Notes under the pieces: model-generated
The model's input: only the letters and a program-made list of their open reading frames with translations
Database searches by the model: none
Told to the model about the DNA's origin: nothing
Translations under genes and position numbers: made by a program
Assembly: GCA_965220045.1 (NCBI GenBank)
Contig: OZ244803.1
Span: forward strand, 1,984,001 to 2,048,000
Direction: 5' to 3'
Length of the DNA: 64,000 nucleotides
From: VXOZ01 sp965220045
Lineage (GTDB): Bacteria; Chloroflexota; UBA11872; VXOZ01
In this document: piece by piece, positions 8,567 through 16,671 of the stretch
How the letters are laid out: every line of letters starts with the position of its first letter
Position numbering within the stretch: position 1 is the first letter of the stretch

Positions 8567-9527
8567 GGTCTCTCTTATCTTCACGGTGAGAAATGAGGAA
8601 GAAGCTCTGCCTGCGCTGCTGGCTTCGCTGAGTGAACAGGACCGCGCCCCGGACGAGATCGTGATCGCGGACGGAGGATCGACCGACGGCACACTACCGC
8701 TGCTGCGCACATTCGCTGCGGCCCGGCAGCACGTGTCGTTGCTAGAGTTGCCGGGCGCCAATATTGCTGAGGGGCGCAATGCCGCCATACGGGCAGCGTC
8801 TGGGGACATCGTAGCGGTAACGGATGCCGGCGTTGCGTTACCCCGTCATTGGCTGGCCGAATTGGTGCTCCCGCTGGAAGGCCGCCCCGAGGTCGACATG
8901 GTGAGCGGCTACTCGCGCCCCGATCCCCACACTCGTTTCGAAGCGCTGCTGGCCGCAGCGACCTTGCCGCTGGCCAGCGAGATTCGCGCCGATTCATACT
9001 TGGCGTCAAGTCGCTCCGTCGCTTTTCGGCGCGAACTATGGGCACAAGCGGGCGGCTATCCGGAGTGGCTTGACTACTGTGAAGATGTCGTCTTTGACCT
9101 GGAGTGCAAGCGAGTTGGGGCGCACGTCGTCTTTCAACCGGCGGCAAGCGTGCGCTTTCGCCCGCGCCCACATATCCGTGCCTTCTTCTTGCAGTACTAT
9201 CGCTATGCCCGAGGAGACGGCAAAGCCAACCTGTGGCCGGAGCGTCACGCCCTGCGGTACACTGCTTATGTTCTCGGGGCTATGCTGCTATGGCGGGGAT
9301 ACAAGAATCCCCTGTGGTGGGTCTTGTTTGCATTGGCGGGAGTGGCAGCCGGCCGCAAATCGTTTTTCCGCCTGCTCACGGCGCCTGCCTCCCACGACAA
9401 ACTGAGCCTTGTGTCTTCGCTGAGTAGCGTCTTTTGCATACGCGTGGTAGGCGACATTGCCAAGATGCTCGGCTACCCGGTTGGAGTCTGGTGGCGATGG
9501 CGACAGACGCAAAAACAGCGCAACTAA
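8553..9527 (+). CDS. Family 2 glycosyltransferase
   Basis: 324 residues from the ATG at 8553, which overlaps the previous gene by 14 bp. It opens with RVSLIFTVRNEEEALPALL; IADGGSTDGTL is the nucleotide-binding strand, VTDAGVALPRHW carries the DxG metal site, and YCEDVVFDLECKRVG the catalytic region. Two hydrophobic segments near residues 240-290 suggest membrane attachment. Its specificity is unknown. The stop TAA at 9525-9527 overlaps the chosen start of the next gene. Confidence 0.88.
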   Translation: MPRPRVSLIFTVRNEEEALPALLASLSEQDRAPDEIVIADGGSTDGTLPLLRTFAAARQHVSLLELPGANIAEGRNAAIRAASGDIVAVTDAGVALPRHWLAELVLPLEGRPEVDMVSGYSRPDPHTRFEALLAAATLPLASEIRADSYLASSRSVAFRRELWAQAGGYPEWLDYCEDVVFDLECKRVGAHVVFQPAASVRFRPRPHIRAFFLQYYRYARGDGKANLWPERHALRYTAYVLGAMLLWRGYKNPLWWVLFALAGVAAGRKSFFRLLTAPASHDKLSLVSSLSSVFCIRVVGDIAKMLGYPVGVWWRWRQTQKQRN

Positions 9528-10432
9528 TGGATTCGCCCCCCCTCGAGTTGTCCATTGTCGTGGTTACGCACAACGTCCAGGCACTGCTGCGTTCGTGCCT
9601 TGAATCGATCTATACCAGTGACTTTGCAGACCATTGTGAGGTATTCGTTGTCGACAACGGCACTGACGAATCTCTCGCTATGGTGGCGTCCGAGTTTCCG
9701 AGAGCAAAGCGCATTCTCGGTTCACCGCACATTGGATTCGCGGCGGGTAACAACCTTGCGCTGGCTCAAGCGCGCGGCCGCTACCTTCTTCTGCTCAACC
9801 CGGATACGGAGCTCCCTCCCACGGCGCTGTCGCACTTACACGCAGTTATGGAAGCGCATCCCCGTTGGGGAGTTGTGGGGCCAAAGCTCGTCCGCGCTGA
9901 CGGAAGTTTGGACTTGGCGTGCCGCCGGTCGTTCCCGACGCCCTGGAACGCGCTGATGAAAGCATGCGGGCTCGCGAGGCGATTTCCCCGGTCGCAGATT
10001 ACCGCCGGCTACAATCTCACGTATCTCGATCCTGACGCATGCTACCCCATTGATGCAGTCGTTGGCGCATTCATGTTCATCCGCCGGGAAGCGCTGGTTG
10101 CAGCCGGCCCGTTGGATGACACGTTCTTCATGTATGGCGAAGACCTTGACCTCTGCTTTCGAGTCAAGCAAGCTGGATGGCAAGTCTGGTATTGGCCGGG
10201 AGTTGCGGTACGCCACCTGAAGGGCGAGAGCTCCCGCCAGCGGCCGGGCCGCATGACATTTGAGTTTTTCCGCTCGATGCATGTGTTCTATGCCAAGCAT
10301 CAAGCGCCGCACAACCCAGCCGTGCTGAATGCGTGCGTGGTTGTTGCCATTTGGCTCTTCTGCGCCGCTGCCTTGATCAGAGTGCGTACACGGCGCGATA
10401 CCCAGCGTGCCCCGCGCCTCTCAGCGCTATAG
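9527..10432 (+). CDS. Family 2 glycosyltransferase, rhamnosyltransferase-like
   Basis: 301 residues from the ATG at 9527, which forms a TAATG overlap with the preceding stop. An in-frame ATG at 9497 with GGAG 10 nt upstream is a real alternative and would add 10 residues. GT-A motifs: LSIVVVTHNVQALLRSCL, VFVVDNGTDES, LLLNPDTELP (DxE-type metal site) and YGEDLDLCFRVKQAG. The last 40 residues include one hydrophobic helix. It completes the run of GTs ahead of the initiating sugar-phosphate transferase. Confidence 0.87.
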   Translation: MDSPPLELSIVVVTHNVQALLRSCLESIYTSDFADHCEVFVVDNGTDESLAMVASEFPRAKRILGSPHIGFAAGNNLALAQARGRYLLLLNPDTELPPTALSHLHAVMEAHPRWGVVGPKLVRADGSLDLACRRSFPTPWNALMKACGLARRFPRSQITAGYNLTYLDPDACYPIDAVVGAFMFIRREALVAAGPLDDTFFMYGEDLDLCFRVKQAGWQVWYWPGVAVRHLKGESSRQRPGRMTFEFFRSMHVFYAKHQAPHNPAVLNACVVVAIWLFCAAALIRVRTRRDTQRAPRLSAL

Positions 10433-10450
10433 CCCAGAGAGCAACCCGAC

Positions 10451-11842
10451 ATGAAGTGGGATCTGAAACTCATTGTTGTGCCGCTGTGGCTTGTCTTTGA
10501 CGTCCTGGCCATCGCCCTTGCCTTCCTCAGTGCCTACTACGTCCGTTTCACACTGGGATGGCCGCCTCCGGAGGAAATGCACCCGCTTGCGCTGTACTAT
10601 CGCCTGTGGGTTCTGCTTACCGTCGTGTACGTCGGCGCAATGGTGGTTAACGGGCTCTACCAGCCGCAACGCCATGTCCCTGCGGAAGAGTACTTATTGA
10701 AGATCCTCGGCTCAACCGTCCTGGGCATGGTCGTTGCAGTTGGCATCTGGGCGCTCTTCTGGCGTGAAGACTTCGCGTTCTCCCGGCTGCTCGTCGGCTA
10801 TACAGCCATCCTCAGTTTGCTCTTCCTCCTGCTGGACCGGCTGGTACTGTCCTTTGTACGCGGTGCCATCCATCAACGGAACACGGCAACTATTCGCACG
10901 GTCATCGTGGGGCACGGCACGGGCAGCGATTTCGTGCAGGCACATCTCAAGCGCCTGAACTATGAAGTTGTCGGCATCCTGGATGACGATCCAAATGTAG
11001 GCATGCGCCCCTTGGATTGTCCCTATCTCGGCAAGGTCAATCTGTTGCCAAGCGTTATTTGGAAGTATGACGTGAAAGAGGTGATAATTACGTTCCCTAC
11101 GCTCCATACTGAAGAACTCTTGCGCATCATCGATCTGTGTCCAACCGAAAACATCCACATTCGGGTGCACCCGGACCTCTTTCAATTGTTGGTAAGCACC
11201 GTGCAGGTGGACGAGATTGTCGGCCTGCCGTTGCTTACTGTTAAAGAACCGCGTCTCGCGGGATGGCATCGCCTGGCAAAGCGCTCGATGGACATCGTCG
11301 TTGCTGCCTTCACGTTGATACTCCTGTCCGGCCCTCTTTTGCTCGTGGCCGTCTTGATACGTCTTGATTCGGCGGGCTCATCGTTTTTCATTCAAGAGCG
11401 CGTCGGACGCGACGGCAAGGCCTTCCCGATCATCAAGTTTCGCACCATGGTAGACAACAGCTCCGGCAGTGACAGCCGCGATTGGACGGTGCCGAACGAC
11501 CCAAGGCGCACCCGCATCGGCACATTCCTCCGGCGGTTCTCGATAGATGAATTACCCAACCTCATCAACGTGCTGGCCGGCCACATGAGTCTGGTAGGAC
11601 CGCGCGCCGAGCAACCCCAATACGTTCGCCGCTTCAGCACCGAAATCCCACGGTATATGGAACGTCACCGGGAGAAGTCCGGCATGACCGGCTGGGCGCA
11701 GGTCAACGGTCTGCGCGGCGACGTGCCCATCGATCAACGCACGCAATACGACCTCTACTATATCGAAAACTGGTCGGTTTTCTTCGATATTCGCATACTC
11801 CTGCGCACCATAATCGCCGTCTTCAAGCAGCCTGCCTATTAG
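10451..11842 (+). CDS. Polyprenyl-phosphate sugar-1-phosphate transferase (WbaP/WcaJ-like)
   Basis: 463 residues. The N-terminal 120 residues hold four membrane helices. Residues about 140-270 form a nucleotide-binding-like domain (VIVGHGTGSDFVQ, VVGILDDDP). The C-terminal bacterial sugar-transferase domain has KRSMDIVVAAFTLI (membrane re-entrant helix), FFIQERVGRDGKAF, IIKFRTM and IDELPNLINVLAGHMSLVGPR, all diagnostic. These enzymes move a hexose-1-phosphate from a UDP-sugar to undecaprenyl phosphate and start each repeat unit, so this gene should be the first biochemical step of the locus. The start ATG at 10451 follows the upstream gene by 18 bp. Confidence 0.93.
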   Translation: MKWDLKLIVVPLWLVFDVLAIALAFLSAYYVRFTLGWPPPEEMHPLALYYRLWVLLTVVYVGAMVVNGLYQPQRHVPAEEYLLKILGSTVLGMVVAVGIWALFWREDFAFSRLLVGYTAILSLLFLLLDRLVLSFVRGAIHQRNTATIRTVIVGHGTGSDFVQAHLKRLNYEVVGILDDDPNVGMRPLDCPYLGKVNLLPSVIWKYDVKEVIITFPTLHTEELLRIIDLCPTENIHIRVHPDLFQLLVSTVQVDEIVGLPLLTVKEPRLAGWHRLAKRSMDIVVAAFTLILLSGPLLLVAVLIRLDSAGSSFFIQERVGRDGKAFPIIKFRTMVDNSSGSDSRDWTVPNDPRRTRIGTFLRRFSIDELPNLINVLAGHMSLVGPRAEQPQYVRRFSTEIPRYMERHREKSGMTGWAQVNGLRGDVPIDQRTQYDLYYIENWSVFFDIRILLRTIIAVFKQPAY

Positions 11843-11924
11843 CGGCAAGAGTCTATCGGTGCATGCGTAAAACAGCGCCACTCAGCGACACAACGCAGTA
11901 CCGCAACAGAAGAGAAACGAAGGA

Positions 11925-13010
11925 ATGAGCATGAGGATCACCGAAATCACGCATAGAACGTACCAGTGGCCGCGCCGGAAACCCATTCGCAACGGCATGT
12001 TCACGTACACCAACGTGACGTTGTCCGTGGTTGAGATTGAGACCGATGCCGGACTTGTCGGTCTCGGAAAAGGTGGCGTGAACCACTCACTCTTAGAGCA
12101 ATTCAAACCGCTGCTCATCGGTGAAGACCCGTTCAACGTTGAGCGGCTGTGGCACGCCCTCTGGGTGCCAAAACTCGTGGGAAGGCGTGGCACTGAGACG
12201 CGCACGATTTCCAGCCTGGATATTGCTCTCTGGGATCTCATTGGGAAAGCAACCGGCAAATCGGTCCACCAGTTGCTTGGCGGCTACGCCGAGCGCATTC
12301 CCGTATACATCGCGGGCGGCTACTACGAAGAAGGGAAGGGCCTCAAGGAGTTAGCCGAAGAGATGGAAGAGAACCTTCGCCTGGGCGCCCGGGCGGTGAA
12401 GATGAAGATTGGCGGCGCTCCCATCAGCGAGGACGTAGAACGCGTGCGCGTGGTGCGAGAGGCGGTTGGGCCGGACGTAGAAGTGATGGTGGACGCGAAC
12501 AATGCGTATCCCGCCCACGAGGCCATCCGCATTGCCGCTCAGATCGAGAAGTACGACGTTTACTGGTTTGAGGAGCCGGTGGGTGCAGACGACTATGCGG
12601 GGTGCGCCCGCGTGGCCAATGCGACCTCAATCCCCATCGCTACCGGCGAGAACGAATATACGCGGTACGGGTTTCGGGACCTCATTCAACACCAAGCGGC
12701 GAGCATCCTCAATGCCGATGCCAACATTTGCGGCGGCGTCACGGAGTTTCGCCGCATCGCCGCGTTGGCCGCTTCCCACGACATTGTGATTGCTCCCCAC
12801 GGTTCCCAAGACATCCACATTCACCTTGTCACCGCCATCCCTAATGGACTAATCCTCGAGTACTACCGCGATACCGTGGACCCGATGTGGGGCAAGACAT
12901 TTGAGGAAACCCTAGTGTTGGATGCAGACGGTATGCTTGCGCCGCCGGATCGGCCGGGCTTTGGCATCACGCTCAATGAGGACGCCTTAGCCGATTACCG
13001 TGTCTCCTAG
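11925..13010 (+). CDS. Enolase-superfamily dehydratase, mandelate racemase subgroup
   Basis: 361 residues with an intact active site: K159 and K161 in KMKIG, metal ligands D190 (VDANNAY), E216 (FEEPV) and E242 (ATGENEY), and the catalytic His292 (IAPHGSQ). The His with an upstream Asp/Glu is the signature of the mandelate racemase subgroup, most of which dehydrate acid sugars such as galactonate, fuconate or galactarate. The exact substrate cannot be read. It is followed by a PHP hydrolase and a second enolase-superfamily gene, suggesting a small catabolic group. The start is the ATG at 11925, though an in-frame ATG six bases later is equally possible. Confidence 0.88.
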   Translation: MSMRITEITHRTYQWPRRKPIRNGMFTYTNVTLSVVEIETDAGLVGLGKGGVNHSLLEQFKPLLIGEDPFNVERLWHALWVPKLVGRRGTETRTISSLDIALWDLIGKATGKSVHQLLGGYAERIPVYIAGGYYEEGKGLKELAEEMEENLRLGARAVKMKIGGAPISEDVERVRVVREAVGPDVEVMVDANNAYPAHEAIRIAAQIEKYDVYWFEEPVGADDYAGCARVANATSIPIATGENEYTRYGFRDLIQHQAASILNADANICGGVTEFRRIAALAASHDIVIAPHGSQDIHIHLVTAIPNGLILEYYRDTVDPMWGKTFEETLVLDADGMLAPPDRPGFGITLNEDALADYRVS

Positions 13011-13038
13011 TAGGTGCACAACCTGCGTGCCGTCCGGT

Positions 13039-13062
13039 AGGGGCGGTTCGCGAGCCGCCCCT
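13039..13062. repeat. GC-rich hairpin (AGGGGCGG ... CCGCCCCT)
   Basis: A perfect 8-bp inverted repeat with an 8-nt loop, 29 bp after the stop at 13010. It could be a rho-independent-like terminator without a T-run or a dispersed palindromic repeat; GGGGCGG palindromes of this kind are frequent between genes in environmental genomes. No second copy of this exact unit was noticed in the window. Confidence 0.5.
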
Positions 13063-13224
13063 GGCGACAACACCGGCGCGGTCTCGGCTGATTGTCTCTT
13101 CCCAGCGGCAGCGACACCACATCACTCGGTGGTTGAGCGCTAGCAACGATACGGTAGAATAGGGAGACGACAGACCCAGCAACACCAAACCCTGTAAATT
13201 AAGAGAAAGCGAGCACCCAAGCAA

Positions 13225-14109
13225 ATGACGGCATTTCAAAAGCCTGGAAACTGGTACAAGGGAAACCTCCATACCCACTCCACGAATTCGGACGGTCTAT
13301 ACGCGCCTGAGTTGGTGTGTTTGTGGTATTGGACAATGGGTTACGACTTTCTTTCGATAACCGACCATCGCACGCTCACCCTCTTTGATTCACCGCCGAC
13401 GCGCAGCCCTGTGCTCATCCCTGGGATGGAACTAAACGGCGACGACGCACGCGCCGGTGGCGGCTACCACATCGTCGGCCTTGGACTCCGCGACATGCAT
13501 GTACAGCCACCCGACCTGGATGCGCAGGGCGCAATTGACGCCATTCGCGCGGATGGTGGGCTGGCAGTGCTGGCGCATCCCTACTGGCTGGGGCACGTCA
13601 CCACCGATCTGACGCACTTGGAAGGGGCTACCGGCCTCGAGGTCTTCAATTACGGCACGCACGTCAGCATCAACAAGGGCGACAGCACGTATCTCTGGGA
13701 CGGCTTGCTCGACCGCAAGCGGCCGCTCCTTGGACTCGCGGTAGACGATACGCACTGGAAGTTGCCCGATGCCGGCGGCGGCTGGGTAGTGGTCAAGGCC
13801 GCTGAGTGCACACCGGAAGCCATCCTGACCGCAGTCGCGGCAGGCGATTTCTACGCCTCGCAGGGGCCGGAGATCTATGACTTCCGCCTCGAGGATGGTG
13901 TGGCCTTGGCCGAGACCTCGCCCGTGCGCACGATCGCGTTCATGTCGGAACGTTCGCATGGACGAGCGATCAGATCGCCACAGGGGGATCCGATCTCATC
14001 CGCCCGTTTTTCTGTACAGAACGAGAACACGTACATCCGCCTGGAATGCGTGGACTTTGAAGGGCGGCGCGCCTGGAGCAATCCAATCTGGCTTGAAGGA
14101 AACGAATAG
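13225..14109 (+). CDS. PHP-domain phosphoesterase, CehA/McbA type
   Basis: 294 residues. Metal-binding motifs of the PHP fold appear in order: GNLHTHSTNSDG (HxH), SITDHRTL (DH), PGMELNGD (E), LAVLAHPYW (H) and LAVDDTHW (DxH). This pattern is that of CehA/McbA family metallohydrolases, which cleave diverse phosphoesters or carbamate-type bonds. It lies between two enolase-superfamily genes on the same strand, with about 200 bp on each side, so it may act on an intermediate of the same pathway, but co-transcription is not certain. The ATG at 13225 is preceded by a purine-rich stretch (AAGAGAAAGCGAG). Confidence 0.85.
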   Translation: MTAFQKPGNWYKGNLHTHSTNSDGLYAPELVCLWYWTMGYDFLSITDHRTLTLFDSPPTRSPVLIPGMELNGDDARAGGGYHIVGLGLRDMHVQPPDLDAQGAIDAIRADGGLAVLAHPYWLGHVTTDLTHLEGATGLEVFNYGTHVSINKGDSTYLWDGLLDRKRPLLGLAVDDTHWKLPDAGGGWVVVKAAECTPEAILTAVAAGDFYASQGPEIYDFRLEDGVALAETSPVRTIAFMSERSHGRAIRSPQGDPISSARFSVQNENTYIRLECVDFEGRRAWSNPIWLEGNE

Positions 14110-14184
14110 AGCTAGTAATCAAACTGCATTGTTAAGTGGTAAGTAACGTGCTGCTTCGCAATTGCGCGGCAACGCAAAGAGCAG

Positions 14185-14228
14185 GCGCAGGTTACAAAGA
14201 TGTCCTGAGCCTGTCGAAGGGCCTGCGC
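14185..14228. repeat. Imperfect stem-loop repeat containing TCCTGAGCCTGTCGAAGGG
   Basis: GCGCAGG at 14185-14191 pairs with CCTGCGC at 14222-14228, and GCAGGC just upstream can pair with GCCTGC. The loop contains the phrase TCCTGAGCCTGTCGAAGGG, which I have seen widely in intergenic repeats of unrelated environmental genomes. It is probably a dispersed palindromic repeat and not a gene-specific signal. Confidence 0.4.
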
Positions 14229-14283
14229 TACAGACGTTCCCACCCATCGCCAAGTACGCGCTGAATCACGAGGAGGAAGCCGC

Positions 14284-15417
14284 GTGAAGATTGTAAATGT
14301 AAGAGTTCATCCAGTTGCTGTGGCGCGGCAATATGCCACGCTCACTTCCGGCGGTCAGCAGGGCCGTCAGGATCCTGACGCGCAACCCGTGGACTTGTCC
14401 TATTTCTACATCCTGGAAGTCGAGACCGACACCGGCATCGTGGGCCTCGGCGAGATCTCCGACATCGATCCGGGGGCGCGTCTCGTTGACGGCTCCCCAA
14501 TGGACTTAGACAACGTGACGCAGAAGCTCAACTCTGCGCTTGTAGGCCGTAACCCAACCGACCTGGAACGGCTTACGTTGGAAGTGGACCAGGGCGGGCT
14601 CGTAAACTGCGCGATAGACACTGCCTGCTACGACATTGTCGGCAAGGCCTACGGGGCTTCTGCGACGTCATTGGCCGGCGGACGTTTGCGTGAGAAGGTT
14701 TGGGTCTCCTGGGTAGCCTACATTCGCGAGCCGGAGGCCATGGTGCCCGAAATCGAGGAAAAACTGGCACAGGGCTTCAACGCCTTCAAGTTCAAGGTCG
14801 GCCGCGACATTGACCTGGACGAAGCACGCATCAAGCTATTCCGCGAGATCGGCGGCAACGATCTGAACCTCAAGCTCGACGCCAACGCAGCCTGGGACGT
14901 CGATGAGGCCATTGCCTTCATTCGCCGCCTGGAAAAGTACAATCTGGCCGGCGTGGAGACGCCAATCGACAAAGTGAATGTCACTGGCATGGCGCAGGTG
15001 CGCGAGGCCGTGGACACGCCCATCCTCGAGCACGTCAGCACCCTGGAATACGCCCTCGAACTCGTGCGCCATGAGGCAGTGGACGTATTCAACGTGTCAA
15101 CCGTAGGGTGCGGCGGCATCTATCGCGCGAAGAAAGTCATCGCAGTTGCTGAGGCCGCCGGACTGCACGCGCTGCTCGGCAGCACGGTGGAGTTGGGCGT
15201 CGGCACAGCGGCGCAATTGGCGCTCGCTGCTTCCTCGTGGCGCGTGGATTGGCCCTCGGATCTCATCGGGCCGCTTATGTACACCGACGACGTGCTCCAA
15301 GAACCCTGGGAATGGGATGACGGGCATCTCCGTGTGCCGTCCGGCGCGGGCCTTGGCGTAACGCTCAATCCCGCTAAACTCCAGTCGCTCCACCATCCAC
15401 TTCCCGAATCACGGTAG
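14284..15417 (+). CDS. Enolase-superfamily enzyme with atypical active site
   Basis: 377 residues from a GTG at 14284, preceded by GAGGAGGAAGC. The superfamily barrel is clear: K169 and K171 in FKFKVG, D199 in LKLDANAAW, E225 in GVETPI and E249 in ILEHVS. Where muconate-lactonizing-type enzymes have a second-face Lys followed by GG, this protein has NVSTVGCGGIYRAKK, and where mandelate-racemase types have a His it has LGSTVELGVG. It therefore fits neither subgroup cleanly. Dehydration or epimerisation of an acid sugar is a guess from its neighbours. Confidence 0.82.
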   Translation: MKIVNVRVHPVAVARQYATLTSGGQQGRQDPDAQPVDLSYFYILEVETDTGIVGLGEISDIDPGARLVDGSPMDLDNVTQKLNSALVGRNPTDLERLTLEVDQGGLVNCAIDTACYDIVGKAYGASATSLAGGRLREKVWVSWVAYIREPEAMVPEIEEKLAQGFNAFKFKVGRDIDLDEARIKLFREIGGNDLNLKLDANAAWDVDEAIAFIRRLEKYNLAGVETPIDKVNVTGMAQVREAVDTPILEHVSTLEYALELVRHEAVDVFNVSTVGCGGIYRAKKVIAVAEAAGLHALLGSTVELGVGTAAQLALAASSWRVDWPSDLIGPLMYTDDVLQEPWEWDDGHLRVPSGAGLGVTLNPAKLQSLHHPLPESR

Positions 15418-15454
15418 GAAGCCCTGTCACTTTGCTACCCGCTTACTTGTGACG

Positions 15455-15484
15455 TTGACACTCCCGCCGCCGCATTGCTATCCT
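15455..15484 (+). promoter_or_regulatory. Sigma-70-type promoter for rplU-rpmA
   Basis: TTGACA at 15455-15460 and TATCCT at 15479-15484 are separated by 18 bp and lie about 100 bp ahead of the rplU start. The -35 box matches the consensus fully and the -10 box in four of six positions. No coding sequence separates it from rplU. Confidence 0.6.
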
Positions 15485-15582
15485 AAGCAATGCAGGGCTG
15501 TACGGACCTCTAGGTTTGTACGCTCTGAATCACGTTGTTTGGGTCTTGGCAAGCGCAATCTAACTGAATGTTGAGGGACACA

Positions 15583-15894
15583 GTGTTCGCAGTCGTTGAA
15601 GTAGCCGGAAAACAATACCGTGTAAGCCCTGGCGACCAGATCGCGGTTGAGCGATTGGACGCGGAACCAGGCAGCGAGATTTCGCTGGATTCAGTCTTGA
15701 TGACCTCCACCGACGCGGGCGTTACCGTAGGCACGCCGGTGATCGACGGCGCAAATGTGCGCGCCCAGGTGGTGAGGGAAGAGAAGGACAGCAAGGTGCT
15801 CGTATTCAAGTACAAGCGCAAGAACCGCTACCGGCATCTTTCCGGTCACCGCCAAACGCATACCGTGCTTGAGATCGATTCTATCAACGTCTAG
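15583..15894 (+). CDS. rplU: Ribosomal protein L21
   Basis: 103 residues from the GTG at 15583. I preferred this to the in-frame ATG at 15568 because L21 proteins begin close to the FAVVEVAGKQYRV motif and GAGGGA lies just upstream. The family features are VSPGDQIAVERL and, at the C-terminus, FKYKRKNRYRHLSGHRQTHTVL, which contacts 23S rRNA. It forms the usual rplU-rpmA pair with the L27 gene 196 bp downstream; that gap is longer than normal because a repeat unit has settled in it. Confidence 0.95.
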   Translation: MFAVVEVAGKQYRVSPGDQIAVERLDAEPGSEISLDSVLMTSTDAGVTVGTPVIDGANVRAQVVREEKDSKVLVFKYKRKNRYRHLSGHRQTHTVLEIDSINV

Positions 15895-15932
15895 GAGGAC
15901 CCCTGCACAACCCGAGCCGGCAGGCGAGAAGA

Positions 15933-15967
15933 CTCCCTCTCCCTGGGGAGAGGGTCGGGGTGAGGGG
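15933..15967. repeat. Solo CCCTCTCCC/GGGAGAGGG repeat unit between rplU and rpmA
   Basis: A hairpin unit (CCCTCTCCC ... GGGAGAGGG) followed by TCGGGGTGAGGGG. The same unit occurs at 54451-54485 and, inverted, at about 54578-54635, where it forms the core of a MITE-like element. Here no matching terminal repeats were found, so this is probably a solo or decayed copy inserted in the rplU-rpmA spacer. Confidence 0.7.
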
Positions 15968-16090
15968 ATCGGCGCAAACCCAGCCCTATTCCAACTGTTT
16001 GGCAGAGTTACAGAAAGTTCGCAATAAGGGTACCCGGGGCGCCTCTGAGCACAAGAGCATACCGCAAACAGATTAAGGAGCAACAAGGAT

Positions 16091-16348
16091 ATGGCACAAA
16101 AGAAGGCGGGCGGCAGCAGCCGCAACGGACGGGATAGCGCAGGCAGGCGGCTGGGCGTTAAGCGCACCGACGGACAATTCGTACGCGCCGGCAACATCCT
16201 GGTGCGGCAGCGGGGCACACCCATTCGCCCCGGGGAAAACGTCGGCATCGGCAAGGACCATACCCTCTTTGCCATGGTTGACGGCGTTGTGCGGTTCGAG
16301 ACGTTCGGCGGCGAATCCAAGCGCGCTATCGTCGTCCCGTTAGCCTAG
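16091..16348 (+). CDS. rpmA: Ribosomal protein L27
   Basis: 85 residues, the normal family length. The N-terminus (MAQKKAGGSSRNGRDSAG) reaches the peptidyl-transferase centre. Downstream, LGVKRTDGQFVRAGNILVRQ and PGENVGIGKDHTLFA are family-diagnostic. There is no cleavable extension of the firmicute type. AAGGAG at about 16075 precedes the ATG. It is followed by a hairpin that overlaps the stop codon and then by a tRNA gene. Confidence 0.97.
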   Translation: MAQKKAGGSSRNGRDSAGRRLGVKRTDGQFVRAGNILVRQRGTPIRPGENVGIGKDHTLFAMVDGVVRFETFGGESKRAIVVPLA

Positions 16349-16390
16349 CGCCAGCATGCTAGCCTAGCTTCACCACGCTAGCCTGGCGCT
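16347..16390 (+). terminator. Hairpin after rpmA
   Basis: AGCGCCAG at 16347-16354 pairs perfectly with CTGGCGCT at 16383-16390; the loop contains repeated GCTAGCCT phrases that allow inner pairing. It starts in the rpmA stop codon and ends 20 bp before the tRNA gene. There is no strong T-run, so terminator function is tentative. Confidence 0.35.
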
Positions 16391-16410
16391 GCCGCACAAA
16401 ACATCGCTTT

Positions 16411-16482
16411 GGGCCGGTAGCTCAGTGGGAGAGCGCTGCGTTCGCATCGCAGAAGTCGGGGGTTCAAATCCCCCTCGGTCCA
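16411..16482 (+). tRNA. tRNA-Ala(CGC)
   Basis: 72 nt fold into a full cloverleaf. The acceptor stem GGGCCGG/TCGGTCC includes the G3:U70 wobble pair that identifies alanine tRNA. The D arm contains TAGCTCAGTGGGAGAGC, the anticodon stem CTGCG/CGCAG encloses the loop TTCGCAT with anticodon CGC at 16443-16445, and the T arm contains GGTTCAAATCC. The discriminator is A, and the 3' CCA is not encoded. Confidence 0.96.
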
Positions 16483-16487
16483 CCCCT

Positions 16488-16509
16488 GGAGGGCATCCGC
16501 CCTCCTTTT
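16488..16509 (+). terminator. Rho-independent terminator after tRNA-Ala
   Basis: GGAGGGC (16488-16494), a 4-nt loop, GCCCTCC (16499-16505) and TTTT. It is a perfect 7-bp GC-rich stem with a short T-run six bases after the tRNA end. Confidence 0.8.
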
Positions 16510-16671
16510 CCTATTCTTGAAGCACATCGCAATTGTAGGTGCTGGAGCCCCTACTAAAGCGAAATCCACTGGAATGGGTCAACCACCCAATCGCCCTTTG
16601 CCACAGACCTTCCTTCAATTGGTTCCACGTGGCTCTGATCCTTACCGCCAAACCATCCCAATCCCTGCACT

